Shown here piece by piece: positions 20,904 to 33,176 of a stretch of DNA of 64,000 nt (positions are counted from its first letter, which is position 1; each line of letters opens with the position of its first letter). The notes beneath the pieces are model-generated. The model was not told the origin of the DNA, ran no database searches, and saw only the letters and a program-made list of their open reading frames with translations. The translations under genes and the position numbers were made by a program. Location: the NCBI RefSeq assembly GCF_018991925.1, contig NW_024724368.1:41718-105717 (forward strand), read 5' to 3'. This stretch comes from Homarus americanus (lineage: Eukaryota; Arthropoda; Malacostraca; Decapoda; Nephropidae).

Positions 20904-22055
20904 CAGGCAGTCTCCGACTTACGACAGGGTTAGGGACCCAAATCCAGGTCGTAAGTCGAATTGGTCGGAAGTCGAAAATGTGAAAATGATACAGTGGTCC
21001 CTCGGTTAACGAGTGCCTCGGTTAACGAGATTTCGGTTAACGAGTTACCTTCCATAAGATTCTTAACTTCGGTTAACGAGCAATCCCTCGATTAACGAGT
21101 TTCTTACGAGCCAACCTGAACATGATTTCGCTTGCATTTGGCGGTCCACCAGCTGTAGTATTAGTCCGCCAATACAGTAATCGGTCTAGGGCTTAAATTC
21201 CTTATCATTTTAGCAAATATCAAGAAGTTTATACTATTCAATAATTTTAAAAGTTTAATATTAAATTTTTTACTCATTTTAACAATTATTGAACATAATT
21301 GAAGGTAATGAAACTAGTTTTATGGGTGCCATCCAGCCTCTCAACACACCATACAGGCGTCAGTCTTTGAATCTTTTCAGTGGAGGCAACATCTTGCTTG
21401 AGACTCTCAACTACATGCTTTTTTTCTGTTTTTGCAAGCAAATTATTGGTCATTTTGAAATTTATTTTACATACTGTATTGACAATATATAATGCAGTGC
21501 AGTGTTGATTTAAAGAAAATAATCTAGAATTGCACCAAGAGAATTAAAATTTTATGGGTGAAATGGCGCCATGGGGTGACTTCTCTTCCACCCCAATGCC
21601 ATCTCTTCTCCCTTCTCCACCCCCATTCTAATTCCCTTCATCATCATCCAGGAGCCTTCTACATACACACCTCAAAGTAAGTGTACTTTTCTACCTTTTT
21701 TGTTGAATTTAGGCAATTTTCGGTGAGCTGGAACCAATTACCCAAAAACCCATTGAAACAATGGTTTCGGTTAACGAGTTTTTCGGTTAACGAGCAACCT
21801 TCTAGAACGGATTGTGCTCGTTAACCGATGGACCCCTGTACATAGAAAATCTAAAATGGGCCTCTTTTTCTTCTCAGCACCACAAAACTCTCACTTTTAA
21901 GCTTGCCAGCCATTTTAAAGGGAATTACAAACTAAAATTTTGTCAGTACACAGCGCAATCACTAACGTCGGGACTCGATAATACATAATATGAAAAAATT
22001 TTGGTACCACTGCGGCTGTCGTATGTTTGGGTGGTCGTAAATCGAGGAGTACCAG
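20904..22055. mobile_element. MITE family C, split by a nested insertion
   Basis: The left terminus CAGGCAGTCTCCGACTTACG (20904) follows TA. The right terminus near 22055 reads inverted as CTGGTACTCCTCGATTTACG. Both halves match the uninterrupted copy at 41287-41612: the left half to GAAAATG(T/C)GAAAAT, the right half from ATAGAAAATCTAAAATGGG. The interruption is the family B element at 20992-21838. Confidence 0.75.
20992..21838. mobile_element. Tigger-type MITE (family B), complete, nested
   Basis: Termini CAGTGGTCCCTCGGTTAACG and, read inverted, CAGGGGTCCATCGGTTAACG, with TA at 20990-20991 and 21839-21840. The inner sequence repeats CGGTTAACGAG several times near both ends. Non-coding. Confidence 0.8.
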
Positions 22056-22334
22056 GCAATCCCAATTCAACATCAGGAATTCCCTATTCATCCATCTGAA
22101 ATCAAGAATCACTCCAAGATCCTCCAGAAAAATTAGGAATGTGGAAAAGCCTGTCTAAAATTATTGAATTATGTATTTTCTTAAAAATTCTGCCACATAA
22201 CACCATAGGTTACTGCATCTCCTCTGGTTCAGAACCAAGTTACAATGAAGGCTTCTCATCATCCACTTCAATCCTTGTAACACAACTTTGAATGCCTAAT
22301 GATCCTATTTCCAGAATCCTTTAACTCATTCAAT
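22056..22334. other. Intergenic, nothing recognised
   Basis: No gene signal. Confidence 0.5.
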
Positions 22335-22880
22335 GCAGACAGGCCACATATGAAAAAGTCTATCTCTGACAGTTGACTGCAGACAGGCCACATATGGAAC
22401 AGTCTATCTCTGACAGTTGACTGCAGACAGGCCACATATGAAACAGTCTATATCTGACAGTTGACTGCAGACAGGCCACATATGAAAAAGTCTATCTCTG
22501 ACAGTTGACTGCAGACAGGCCACATATGGAACAGTCTATCTCTGACAGTTGACTGCAGACAGGCCACATATGAAAAAGTCTATCTCTGACAGTTGACTGC
22601 AGACAGGCCACATATGGAACAGTCTATCTCTGACAGTTGACTGCAGACAGGCCACATATGAAACAGTCTATATCTGACAGTTGAATGCAGACAGGCCACA
22701 TATGAAACAGTCTATTTCTGACAGTTGACTGCAGACAGGCCACATATGGAATAGTTTTTCTTTCACAGTTGACTGCAAAAAGGTCACATATGGAACAGTC
22801 TACCTCTGACAGTTTACTGCAGACAGACCACATATGGAATAGTTAATCTCTCACAGTTGACTGCAGACAGGCCACATATG
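22335..22880. repeat. 44-bp minisatellite, about 12 copies
   Basis: Unit GCAGACAGGCCACATATG followed by (G/A)AACAGTCTATCTCTGACAGTTGACT. Copies start at 22335, 22379, 22423, 22467 and so on every 44 bases to about 22862. The last three are more diverged. A unit of 44 is not a multiple of three, so the long minus-strand reading here is not a gene. Confidence 0.9.
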
Positions 22881-23179
22881 GAACGGTTGTATCAAAAATG
22901 CCAAACTGAGGTATCCTTGACTCATAACATGACAGACTAGGATTAATCACTAAATGTTGTAGGTTGGTCAAAAAAGACTCATTGTACAGTAACACTAACT
23001 CAACATGGTAATAAATCCAGAGTCTAAGCTGGGAATCACCTATATTCCCCACCTGAAACCTGGAAGCAGCAGCTCTAATCCCAGACTAATTCAACCAAAT
23101 AGCAAAATTAGTTAAATTTTGAGTTATATTCCTTATTCACCAGAACAAAGGACCCTACAAGTAGGATACAACAATCCTA

Positions 23180-23765
23180 ATCACAGTTATTCTGTTGGTA
23201 ACACATTCCTGAATACTGTCAAGTAGAAATATCTTGGTATTGTGATACAGTAGATCATGCACTGGAGGCAGCACAACAGGTGAGGACAGCAGTGAGAAAA
23301 GCAAACCGAGGTTTGGGAATTATAAAAATTACCTTCGAATATCAAGATAGGAAATTGATCCTTCAACTGTGCAAATCTCATGTACATCCCAGTCTGGATT
23401 ACTGTATACAGGCATGGAACCCTACCTCCTGAAAGACCTAACATCCCTAGAAAAGGTAGACTGAGGGCCTTAGGACTTACAACCCTTCAGTCAAGTCACC
23501 ATGGGGCAGATCTCCTTGAAACATTCAAAATCCTAATAGAGATGGAAAGCATGAACCCAGGCCATTTCTTTGTGATGTCACACACCACCAACAAGAAGGG
23601 ACATAACTACAAGCTTACCAAGTTATCATGAAGAACGAACTTTAAGGAAATACATCTTCAAACACATTCGGTGGTAAACCTATGGAACAGTCTACCAGCC
23701 CAAGCTGTGGAATCACAAACAATGCTGGGCTTCAAAATAGACCTCTAGTGGGTGGCCATAAGGGA
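23180..23765 (+). pseudogene. L2/CR1-like LINE, C-terminal RT relic
   Basis: Pieces in shifting frames give VRKANRGLGIIK, FEYQDRKLILQL, SHVHPSLDYCIQAWNP, LGLTTLQ and KKGHNYKL, then a VVNLWNSLPA-like end. This is the order seen after the RT core of L2-type ORF2. Stops and frameshifts are frequent, so it is an old copy. Confidence 0.65.
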
Positions 23766-26161
23766 AATAATTTTTATCTGCACAAGGTGCCCACCAAATT
23801 GCTATAAACAAAAAAGAACAAAAGAAAAAAATCCAGAATGTAAAAAGGTATTACCATAGACTTAATATGGTATGAACTACTGGTACCCATCCTGGTTGCA
23901 TTTATATTGAACAATACCTGGTTTTCTGAAGGCAGCTACCAATTTACTAAATTCAGACCTTAAATTAACATGATCAAAATCCATGAATAACTCTGTGACT
24001 CATTGGAAGCAACAATATTATCAGGGCAAGCTTCTAAAATCCCTGCAGAGGGGAAGTATAATCTAAGGTAATGGCAAGCCTTCACAATAAAATACTAAAG
24101 TAGTAAAAGTTCTAAAACCAAAACTGTACTGTATCTAAGTTTTTCTCAGTAATTCAAAACTCATCTGTCATGACCATCAGTATCTTCCATGTCTCTCAGC
24201 ATTTATTTGTGTAACATTAATAGTAATGTGGTGGTGGTGAGTCTTCATGTCGAGATGGACTAAATCGGGCAGTGTGGCCCAACCAAAACTGTTGAAGGGC
24301 TTCTATGCCATTGTGATGTGTGAATGTGTGGAGAAAGGAGACACCCTCCACTTCCCAAGGCATTTATGATTTCAGCCCTATACAAAGCCTTTATTGTTTC
24401 CACACATATAAACTATTAAAGGTCATAGTATGGCATGCCCTTACAATTCGCAATGACACCCTGGATGTACCAAGAATGTCTGCGGGTAGTTTTAAAATTG
24501 GCAGCACTTTCAGGGCTGGGACAGAGAGCCTGCAAGTTTTATGGCGTCCTGCAAGGGACTGGGCCATGTGCGCTCACTCCACCTTAATGAAAGTCCGGGT
24601 TAAACACTTGTCCGTTTCGCGTGTGCTACTCTGCTTTCTTTAACAACTCCTTGTGCTTGTGATGGCTCCCAAACGCCCTCAACCACCTTCATCCAGCCAC
24701 TGGAACGTGCCCAAACAAGTGAAGAAAGAAAAGGTCATGTATTTCTCCCTTACGTACGCTTGGCTATGCCTGGCAATGGGAGAGGGTAAGGGGAGTGAGT
24801 GACTGCTAGTTAGCACGTCATTTGCAGTTGTAACTCTCCTCACTCTGCCATATTTTACTGGATTTACTGTTATTATCAGTGTTTACAGACAAAATAGTGT
24901 TTACTAGCAATTAATCAAGGCTTTGTTACTAGGTTAGCTCATCATTGTAATCACCAGGCTACTGGACCAAGCTGTGAGGCGTTATGGTTTTCAACTCTTA
25001 TTTTCGGGTAGATGTAAATAACTTTCTTCATTTATTTTTACTCATGTTACATGCACACACCATCCTAAATACATAGTGAAAAAAAGGTAAATAAAATAAT
25101 AGTCCTAGGGGCAAACACGTAATGGGAGCAGAGCGCAGAGTGTAGCTGGTGGGGAGTGTTGCTAGGGAATCGGTGTCCCAGCTGATCTTCGTTTACTGTG
25201 GTGGAGCATGTAGTGTATGCAGATGGTGACTACTGTATATTAAACTTACATTTGGCTTTTATTTACTGGTTTGGCAATAGTATTTTTTGTTGTAACTCAT
25301 TTATTGGTATTATTTCTATTTATTCCTCACATTTCCTGGTACTGTATATATTATTTTAAGAAAACTATGACCGTGAGGTGTTAGGATTTTTTTTCAACTT
25401 GTATTTTTGGGTAGATATACGTCCCTCTTCATTTATTTTTACTCAGTTACATGCACACACCATCCTACATACATAGTGAAAAAAAGTACAGTATTACACC
25501 ACAATTACCGACACCCTTCATGTTGGGTTGGCTAGATGGCTACGAAAGAAATTTTGTAAGTTTGATCTACATATCAACCCAGCTGGCGCTCAGATGCCAT
25601 ACTTTCTAAAAACAGTAATTTTTATGAGGCAAAAATTGCCATATGGCAAAACAAACCAACCTAACTTTAATAATAATGCATGGAGTTGACTTGAGGGTAG
25701 ACTTTCGTATTTTTTCTACATTTCGATACATTTTGTTGTCTTGTTTCTGATTATTTGTGAGAGGATTTACCCATTATTATTTATTTGCATGTGTTTTGTG
25801 TGTGTGCATGTGTGTGTGGCTACACACACATACATATACAGTACAGGTAAAAGAAATAATTGTTGTCCTTAGGTCAAACACAAAGGGAATATACATTTCT
25901 TTGCACACGAGTAAAAATGTACCCCCTCCCCCCGTCAGCAGAATGATATTAGCAGTTTTTGCAATTCGAGGTAATTTTGAGACCCAAACCCCCACGTATT
26001 TTCAGGGCATGCTGTACTACTGTATAGTGATATAACAGAACAAACACCAAGGAGGAGTGGCACACAAAGAAGGGGCTTCGGGATAACCAGTGTAAAAAAA
26101 CAAAAGCATTTAGATTAATTCATTTAGAAATATTAAATGCATCTATAAATTTTAAATGATA
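23766..26161. other. Intergenic, with an imperfect 115-bp direct repeat
   Basis: The stretch at 24976-25090 (from GTGAGGCGTTATGG to ACATAGTGAAAAAAA) recurs at 25372-25488. A short ATG frame at 24661 (MAPKRPQPPSS, then a Lys-rich piece) is reminiscent of a Tigger transposase N-terminus but too short to call. A TG/CA run lies near 25795-25830. No host gene recognised. Confidence 0.45.
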
Positions 26162-26728
26162 CAGGTTGACAACCCTTTATCCGAAATTCCGAAAACCGCA
26201 AAGCTCTGAAAACCGAAAGTTTTTTGTGGAGCATTTTTTTTTACAGGGATTAGCCCCAGGCATAGATCACTGACCCACATCGGGGCCTGGGGGGGCGAAA
26301 ATGTAATAGTAATACTATTTATAATAATAATAATTAAAATAATACCTGTAATTATTCATAGTAAATAAAAATTTTAATTAAAAAATACACCAAAATAAAA
26401 TAATAATGATAGCAATAATACTGTATTAATAAAATAATAATAATAATAATAAAGAAATACAAGAATGAAAAAAGATAAAAAGTGAGTAACATGACCTAGA
26501 CCTATGAATTATTATTATTACCTGTATTATTATTATTATTATTATTATAATTATTATTATTATTATATTTTCGCCCCCCCTAGGCCCCAATGTGGGTCAG
26601 TGACTTGTGCCCGGATGGGCTATACAAAAAAAAAAAAAAAAAAACCCTAACCATTCTGAAAACCGAAAAATTCCAAAATCAGAAATACCTCTGGTCCCAA
26701 GGATTTCGGATAAGGGATTTTCAACCTG
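26162..26728. mobile_element. TA-flanked MITE (family D) with ATT microsatellites
   Basis: Termini CAGGTTGACAACCCTTTATC (26162) and, read inverted, CAGGTTGAAAATCCCTTATC (ending 26728). TA at 26160-26161 and 26729-26730. The interior has long AAT/ATT runs, and two inverted copies of a GGCCCCAATGTGGGTCAGTGA-like block near 26265-26290 and 26580-26605. Confidence 0.78.
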
Positions 26729-26830
26729 TATACACTAAGTCAGAACTCATAACACACAGTAGCCAGCATGGACAACAGAAAATAGCAGTACAGTATTATG
26801 TCGAGCATCATATCTTACTTCAATATTGTA

Positions 26831-29465
26831 CAGTCAATCCTCACTTTATGCGGTCCTACATTCCGCGTTTCCACGTTTACGCGGTACCCTGCCGAAACCA
26901 GGGATGCTGACATTCCGCAGTGCGTGTACCCCTTTACGCGGAGAGTGTCCGGCTCGACTCTATTTTTAGATTCGCCCCTCCCGCCTGCTCCCGCCTCCGC
27001 CTGGGAAAGCCGCGCGATAAGGTTGCGCAGTGCATGTCTCTGTTGCGTTATCAGTGACGTCATATGACGTATCGGACTGTGGTTGGCCATGCATCCCTAC
27101 CTCCCTCCGCTGCTAGCTGTAATTGGTTTAAAGTAATATGACGTGTCCACCTGGGGGAGGGAGGGAGGGAGGGAGGAAAGACAACGCTTGACCTAGCCGC
27201 AGCAGTTTCATCCCTCCAGGCCACACCGTGTAATCGTGCATCCATTGTTCTGTAAAATGGCTTCCGCCGGACAACCGCCCCCAGAGAGAAACCTTTACTT
27301 GCCTGGACCCAGCCGCCCTAAGCCAAAGAAGACATGACGTTCCTTAAGCTACGAGGAGAAGTACAAGATAATCCAAGAGTTGGAGAAAGGAACAAGACAG
27401 GTTGATTTGGCGCGCCAGCATGGTGTGAACGAATCTACGATCCGGACGATAAAGAAGGATGCAGCCAAGATAAAGGAGCACATGAAGATCACAAAGTCTA
27501 CAGGTGCTTCTATGATCAAGTATTTCCACAACCAGGTGCTTCTTAAGAAAGAAAAATTACTTGTGAGCTACTTGGTGCATCAGGCACGACGGAACATGGC
27601 GGTGGACACGCGCTCTGTTAAGGAGTACGCACGTGAACTGTATGCTGCAGTGTCACGAAAGATGGGAATTACAGAGCCCAAACCCTTTAATGCTTCCTCT
27701 GGGTGGTTACAGAGGTTTAAGATGAGGAACAAGATCACCAATATCAACATTGGTGGTGAAGAAGCTAGTGCTGACCGTGTTGCAGCTAGGGAATTTCCTC
27801 CGTTTTTACGCGAGATTATGGAGGAAGGACAGTACACCGACGACCAGGTGTTTAACATGGACGAATCTGGTGTTTTTTGGAAAAAGCTACCTTCCAAGAC
27901 CTTTGTTGTGAAGAATACCAGCAAGATTCGGGGCAGGAAGTTGCAGAAGGAGCGCATCACCGTCCTGTTTACCACCAATGCCTCCGGTACCTGTAAGCTC
28001 AAGTTATCGGTGATCCACACAGCACGCAAGCCGCACGCCTACAAAACCATGGACATGACCAAGCTAAATGTCCACTGGCTGACAGCATGTAAGGCATGGA
28101 TGTTCTCTACACTGTCCCTCTCCTGGTTTGATGACTGTTTTGTTCCCGATGTAAAGAAATTCTGTGAGCAACAGAATGTCCCATTTAATATTTTGTTGCT
28201 GCTGGACAACGCACCAGGACACTCGCCCCTACTGTTAGATCGTCACCCCAACGTAAAAGTGGTCTTCCTTCCTCCCAACACTACGTCTATATTACAGCCC
28301 ATGGACCAAGAGTTAATCTGTAATGTAAAAGCTGCATTCTCTACTAAAAAATTCAAGCTCCTGAACGACTACACCAACACCAGGGAAGAGTTGTGTAACC
28401 TGAGTAACACCACCACCGATAGCAAGAGCGAAGACGATGAGGATCAACAGTTGGCAGAGCAAAAAATACTTTTCAAACAATTCTGGAAAATATTCAACAT
28501 CATGAAAGCTGTGGACTTCTTGGTGGAGGCATGGGATCAGCTGTCTGTAGCAGCTGTTCGTCACGCATGGAGACATGTGTTGCAAGGCATTCCAGCCGTT
28601 AGGCAGAGTCAATCTGTGACTGGTGAGGTTCAGACTGTTGCAGTAGCAGTGGACCTTGCCAGAGAAGCTGCGCAGTGTTACAGCTGCAGGCTTCTCCGAG
28701 ACCACCAACGACGACATCCTGGAGGTGATAAGGGATCCTGATGTGACTACCGACGAGATGGTAGATGATGATGACGTCAGTGAAGAGGCAGGTGGTGCGT
28801 CATCCCAAGAAGAACACCGCTTATCCCATAGTAATGTTAGGGGTGCCATCGAGTGTATCGAGAAAGTCAAGCTCCTCCTTTCCGACGACCCTGACGCAAA
28901 CAGGTATGAAATCTTCACTACCCAGCTGTTGCAGACTATGGAGCCCTACTTCAAGGTTTATCACTACAACATCAACACCAGCCGTCAGCAAAGCATAACA
29001 GAGTTCTTCGTCCGCAACCCACCACAGCCAGTCCAAGCCAGTGATAGTGACAGAGGTAGAGACAGTGAAGATGACTTTGAGGGATTTGTCAGGGAGGCCC
29101 TGACAAGTGTGGATGACAGTGATGGTGACTCACCTGAGGGCCAGTAGCCTGCCCTCTGCCTCGGAACCAGCCTCCATCCCCGTATGCCGACCCATCTCTT
29201 CTACTAACGTAAGTGTTAAACCTAACTTTTAGTTTTCCTAACCTAACCTTTATTTTTCCTAACCTAACCTCTTCTATATTAATTGTGTGTGCATACCATC
29301 ATAAAGTTAAGATAAAATTTATACTACAACATAGTTGTGTGTCGTCAAAAAGTGGAGTTTGGGGGGTCGGCCCGGTCTCTATTTCAATTAATCCCATATG
29401 TTATGTTGTTCACTTTACGCGGTACCCTGTGGGTTGTATTAACCGCGTAAAGTGAGGGTTGACTG
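26831..29465 (+). mobile_element. Complete Tigger/pogo DNA transposon
   Basis: Length 2635 bp. Terminal inverted repeats CAGTCAATCCTCACTTTATG (26831) and, read inverted, CAGTCAACCCTCACTTTACG (ending 29465), flanked by TA (26829-26830 and 29466-29467). A subterminal TTTACGCGGTACCCTG occurs directly at both ends (about 26876 and 29414). It carries one transposase gene with only two obvious lesions. Confidence 0.92.
27257..29147 (+). pseudogene. Tigger-type transposase, one nonsense codon and one frameshift
   Basis: The ATG at 27257 begins MASAGQPPPERN. The reading is cut by TGA at 27335-27337, probably from CGA. The frame then continues with YEEKYKIIQELEKG and a CENP-B/pogo helix-turn-helix (RQVDLARQHGVNESTIRTIK) and a second CENP-B-type DNA-binding domain (FNASSGWLQRFKMRN). 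The DDD catalytic core has FNMDESGVFWK, LLLDNAPGHSP and SILQPMDQELI; all three Asp are present. A one-base shift near 28660-28680 moves the C-terminal tail to another frame, ending at 29147. The tail is acidic and contains an ITEFF block. Closest in style to TIGD1-like proteins. Recently inactive or polymorphic. Confidence 0.88.
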
Positions 29466-31310
29466 TATATAACTATTAAAAAAATAAAACTTAAAGATAG
29501 TGCTGTCTAGCCATTAAGTTATATGTTAATATTTAATACCTTAGTAGAATGTGTTCACACAGGGAGGCAAGAATTTTAAGCTTACAAGACATATTTTATT
29601 ATTTCACTTAAGCATCAAAATTACATTGTGTTGTACCATACAACAAATAAAAAGACTTGACCAATAATTCTCCCAACAGGATCTTGTATTGAACACCGGT
29701 AAGATATAAATGAGGAATTCAACGTAAAACCCATAAGGGATACACATATGAAAACCGATAGCAATTCATTTCAAAAGCTTGTGAAGATGTTTTATACTGT
29801 GAATCTCATAAGTGTTTGGGGTGGGGGAGTTTGGGGGAGTGAGGAAAATTATGGGTCTGGGGGGGGACTATGGGAGGAATGTCTTGAAATATGCCTTTAC
29901 AGGAATGGAAGAGAGGAATTACCCAAACGTGGAGTGGGAGGGGCAGGGGGCTATAAGTAAACCCTTGACCTGGTGGCTATGTACGGTTGTGGAAATGTGT
30001 TCCTACACTCCCTGTGGTAACCAAAGTCTCCAAACGACGTCGCAGTAGTAGTAGTATCACTATTTATGAATGAATGGGCATTGGTGTGTTACGACGGACA
30101 TGATCGGTGGATAGGTTTGTTATAGGTCATACAAGTTGGCTGTTTGGAGACATGGGTTACCACAGGGGAAGTAGGAACACATTTCTGCAACTGTACCTAA
30201 CACACACACTACAGTAATCTAGAAGCTCAAACATCTTACTACAGTAAAAGAATTGGTATTTATAGTTTGTAATAGTTAAATCCAGTGGGCTGACGTTAGA
30301 AATTGTGTTGTCTATAGGAACTAATTCCCATGGACATCAAGGGTTTACTGTGCAAGAATATTACTTTCCTGTATAAAGGATTAAAAATTGTATAAGAATA
30401 GTATGTTAACTGAAAAAATACAAGTGCAAAGTATATACCAGCATAATATCTGCATTAGCCAAAATACAAATTAGAAATCGAAATTATTATAAATACAGAC
30501 ACACATTCAATATTCACACTATTGCTAGGTTAATAATACAAACTTCATTAGATAAATATAATTTTATAGGTTGGGTATAATAAATCATATATTGTATGGT
30601 ACAGTACTACTATATATATAATTATCCTAAATGACAAAATAAGAGAAGCAGCATTTTACAATACTATATGCCATTTGTATTCTGAATAACATTAATACAA
30701 TACATATTTACAAAGGCCAGGTTAACACAGTGAAGGGATTACTGAACACAATAAAATTAATCACAAAGGAATGGTTTTGGAAATAAAAACAAAGATAAAA
30801 GTTAATATAATAATGTTACAGTAATAACATCAAGACACAGCAGCCCATATGCTACTTCATTTATGGTCAATTGCATCAGGCATAATTTTGTAGCATGGTA
30901 CTTGTAGAGGCATTGCATAACTGAAGTAAGACCTAACTTTTTTTTTTTCATGTGCTCAAACTGCTTCAGTCAAAATAATGAAACTCAAATGCAAAAATTT
31001 TAAATGCAGAGCATTTCCAGTGATCCTACATTTCCAAATACTGTACTGGACAGTACTGTATGAGTAATATTCGTATATCATAATAACTAACTTCATGGCA
31101 GTCACCAAAGTCACTACGTGGTCACTAATGTACATATTTATTTTATGCCACAATATCTTTATGGTGAAATATGACTTTACATCTGTGTATTTATTGTGTA
31201 TAAACTTGACCTATTATACTAACCTGCCTTGTTAACCACTGCCAATTTTACCATAAATTGTTCACAAATACTTTGCATGGATGGAATTTTTCCTGGGGTA
31301 CAGTAAACAA
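29466..31310. other. Intergenic; holds a palindrome, otherwise nothing recognised
   Basis: AT-rich apart from the palindrome at 29981-30196 and a G-rich stretch at 29815-29950. No coding signal that resembles a known family. Confidence 0.5.
29981..30196. repeat. 216-bp inverted repeat with 55-bp arms
   Basis: Left arm 29981-30035 (GTACGGTTGTGGAAATGTG...) pairs with right arm 30142-30196 (...CACATTTCTGCAACTGTAC), about 47 of 55 positions. The loop is 106 bases. No TSD was found, so it may be a foldback element or a structured RNA locus. Confidence 0.7.
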
Positions 31311-33077
31311 AATTCTGACCAGGATAAAGCTGAGGCATTGAACAGCTTCTTTTCCTCAGTGTTCACAAGAGAGGATGCAACTAACCTTCCTGCGTTTGAG
31401 GACAGACGGTTCGACACAGAACTGACCCACATTGTGTTCACAGAAAAGGGTATTAGAAATAAACTGTCCAGGCTAAAGGTCCATAAGAGTCCTGGACCTG
31501 ACATGGTGCATCCTAGAGTGCTAAGGGAGCTGTGCAACGAGCTTGCAGAGCCCCTGAAGATTCTGTTTTGTAAATGCCTGGATGAACAAATGGTCCCCAG
31601 TGAATGGAAAGTGGCTTATGTGAGTCCTATCTTCAAGAAGGGCGATAGGCACTCCACGAACAACTATAGACCGGTGAGCCTGACCAGCAACTATAGACCG
31701 GTGAGCCTGACCAGCAACTATAGACCGGTGAGCCTGACCAGCATAATATGTAAAGTACTTGAGAGTATTATCAGAGATGCAGCGATGGAACATCTACTAC
31801 GAAACAACCTTGTAAAAGATTGCCAACACGGTTTTATGCCGGGGCGCTCTTGCTTGACACAATTGCTCAAGGTATTGGATATTTGGACCCATATTCTAGA
31901 ACGGGGTGGTAATATCGACAATATTTACCTAGATTTTGCCAAGGCTTTCGACAGTGTACCCCACGAAAGGCTGAAAATCAAACTGGAAGGGTACGGAATT
32001 CGGGGAAATGTCCTAGCGTGGATAGAAGACTTTCTACATGACCGCAAGCAATGTGTGGTGATTAATGGCACGAAATCGTCATCTGTACCTGTAACAAGTG
32101 GGGTACCGCAGGGTAGTGTATTGGGCCCGCTGTTGTTTGTTTGTTTCATAAATGATATGCCTGACGTTGTACACTCCTCCATACAAATGTTTGCCGATGA
32201 CGCCAAGTTATTTCGGGAAATTAAGAACCAAGCGGACTGTGAAGAGCTGCAGAAGGACCTCTGTGGGCTCCAGGAATGGTCGAAGGAATGGCTGCTGAGA
32301 TTCAATGTCACGAAGTGTAAGAGGATGCACCTGGGGCGTACCAACGGTAAGGAGGCGTACCATATGTCCCAACGGGATGAAGAAAATGTACTAGTTGAGA
32401 CTGTGTGTGAGAAGGACCTAGGTGTGTATGTTGACAATGAGCTGAAGTTCTCGGGCCATTGTGAGAAGAAGGTAAATCAGGCAAATAAATTATTGGGTCT
32501 TATAAGAAGGTCGTTCAGATATCTAGACGGTCCGTCCCTCGTGACGATCTTCAGGAGTGAAGTGCTTCCCCATCTGGAGTACTGTCACCCCATCTGGTCC
32601 CCGAGATATGCTAGGGACTGTCAGTTGGTTGAAAATGTTCAAAGGAGGGCCACCAAACTGGTGCCTGCACTTCGGCATCTCAGCTACCCTGAGAGATTGG
32701 AGCGCCTGAACTTGCCTAGCTTATACTACAGACGGGCAAGGGGGGACCTAGTTGAGGTTTATAAGCATCTCAGGGGGCACTACTCAGTTGAGTGTCCTTA
32801 CTTGGAGCTGGCGGACGCTCGCCCCACAAGGGGTCACAGCTCAAGATTGAAGAAGCCGCAAGTCCGGAAAACCGTGAGGGCAAACTTTTTCGGAGTGAGG
32901 GTTGTAAACTCTTGGAACAATCTACCAGAGAGTGTTGTGACGGCACCGAGTGTGAGCTCTTTCAAGAGAAGACTTGACCAACACTGGAGCGGGTTCTGGT
33001 ACATTCAGGAGCCGGTGCATGCCCAGTATTTGCCAACAGTGCGTGACAGAGACGTGACCGATCGCCCGGGCGGCTAG
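31311..33077 (+). pseudogene. LINE family A ORF2, RT and C-terminal domain only
   Basis: The frame is open from the truncation point to the TAG at 33075-33077 and ends YLPTVRDRDVTDRPGG. It keeps all RT blocks including DFAKAFDSVPH, GVPQGSVLGP and FADD, and lacks the endonuclease. A 27-bp unit is tripled in frame (31662-31742), repeating NYRPVSLTS three times. Not an autonomous element. Confidence 0.88.
31662..31742 (+). repeat. In-frame triplication of 27 bp inside the RT domain
   Basis: Three perfect tandem copies of a unit starting AACTATAGACCGGTGAGC. Copies 1 and 3 of the LINE have it once. It adds 18 residues to a conserved RT block. Confidence 0.95.
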
Positions 33078-33176
33078 CGAGCCGACCTTTTGGTGAAGAA
33101 TATAAAGGAAAAGAGACGTGACCGATCGCCCAAGCGGCTAACAAGCCGATCAGTGGCGAAGAGGATAAAAGTAAAA

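Larger units (their letters stand above)
31311..33176 (+). mobile_element. LINE family A copy 2, 5'-truncated
   Basis: Begins abruptly at ATTCTGACCAGG, which corresponds to position 1959 of copy 1, and runs to the ATAAAAGTAAAA tail. Nearly identical to copy 1 throughout. The truncation point is the same, within one or two bases, as in copy 3. Confidence 0.9.

Noticed and set aside
22624..22833. Minus-strand Cys-rich open frame of 69 codons
   Set aside because: It lies wholly in the 44-bp minisatellite. The apparent Cys periodicity is a product of the repeat.
26590..26910. Open frame starting MWVSDLCPDGLYKKKK
   Set aside because: It spans the end of a MITE, an A19 run and the Tigger terminus. 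No protein family fits.
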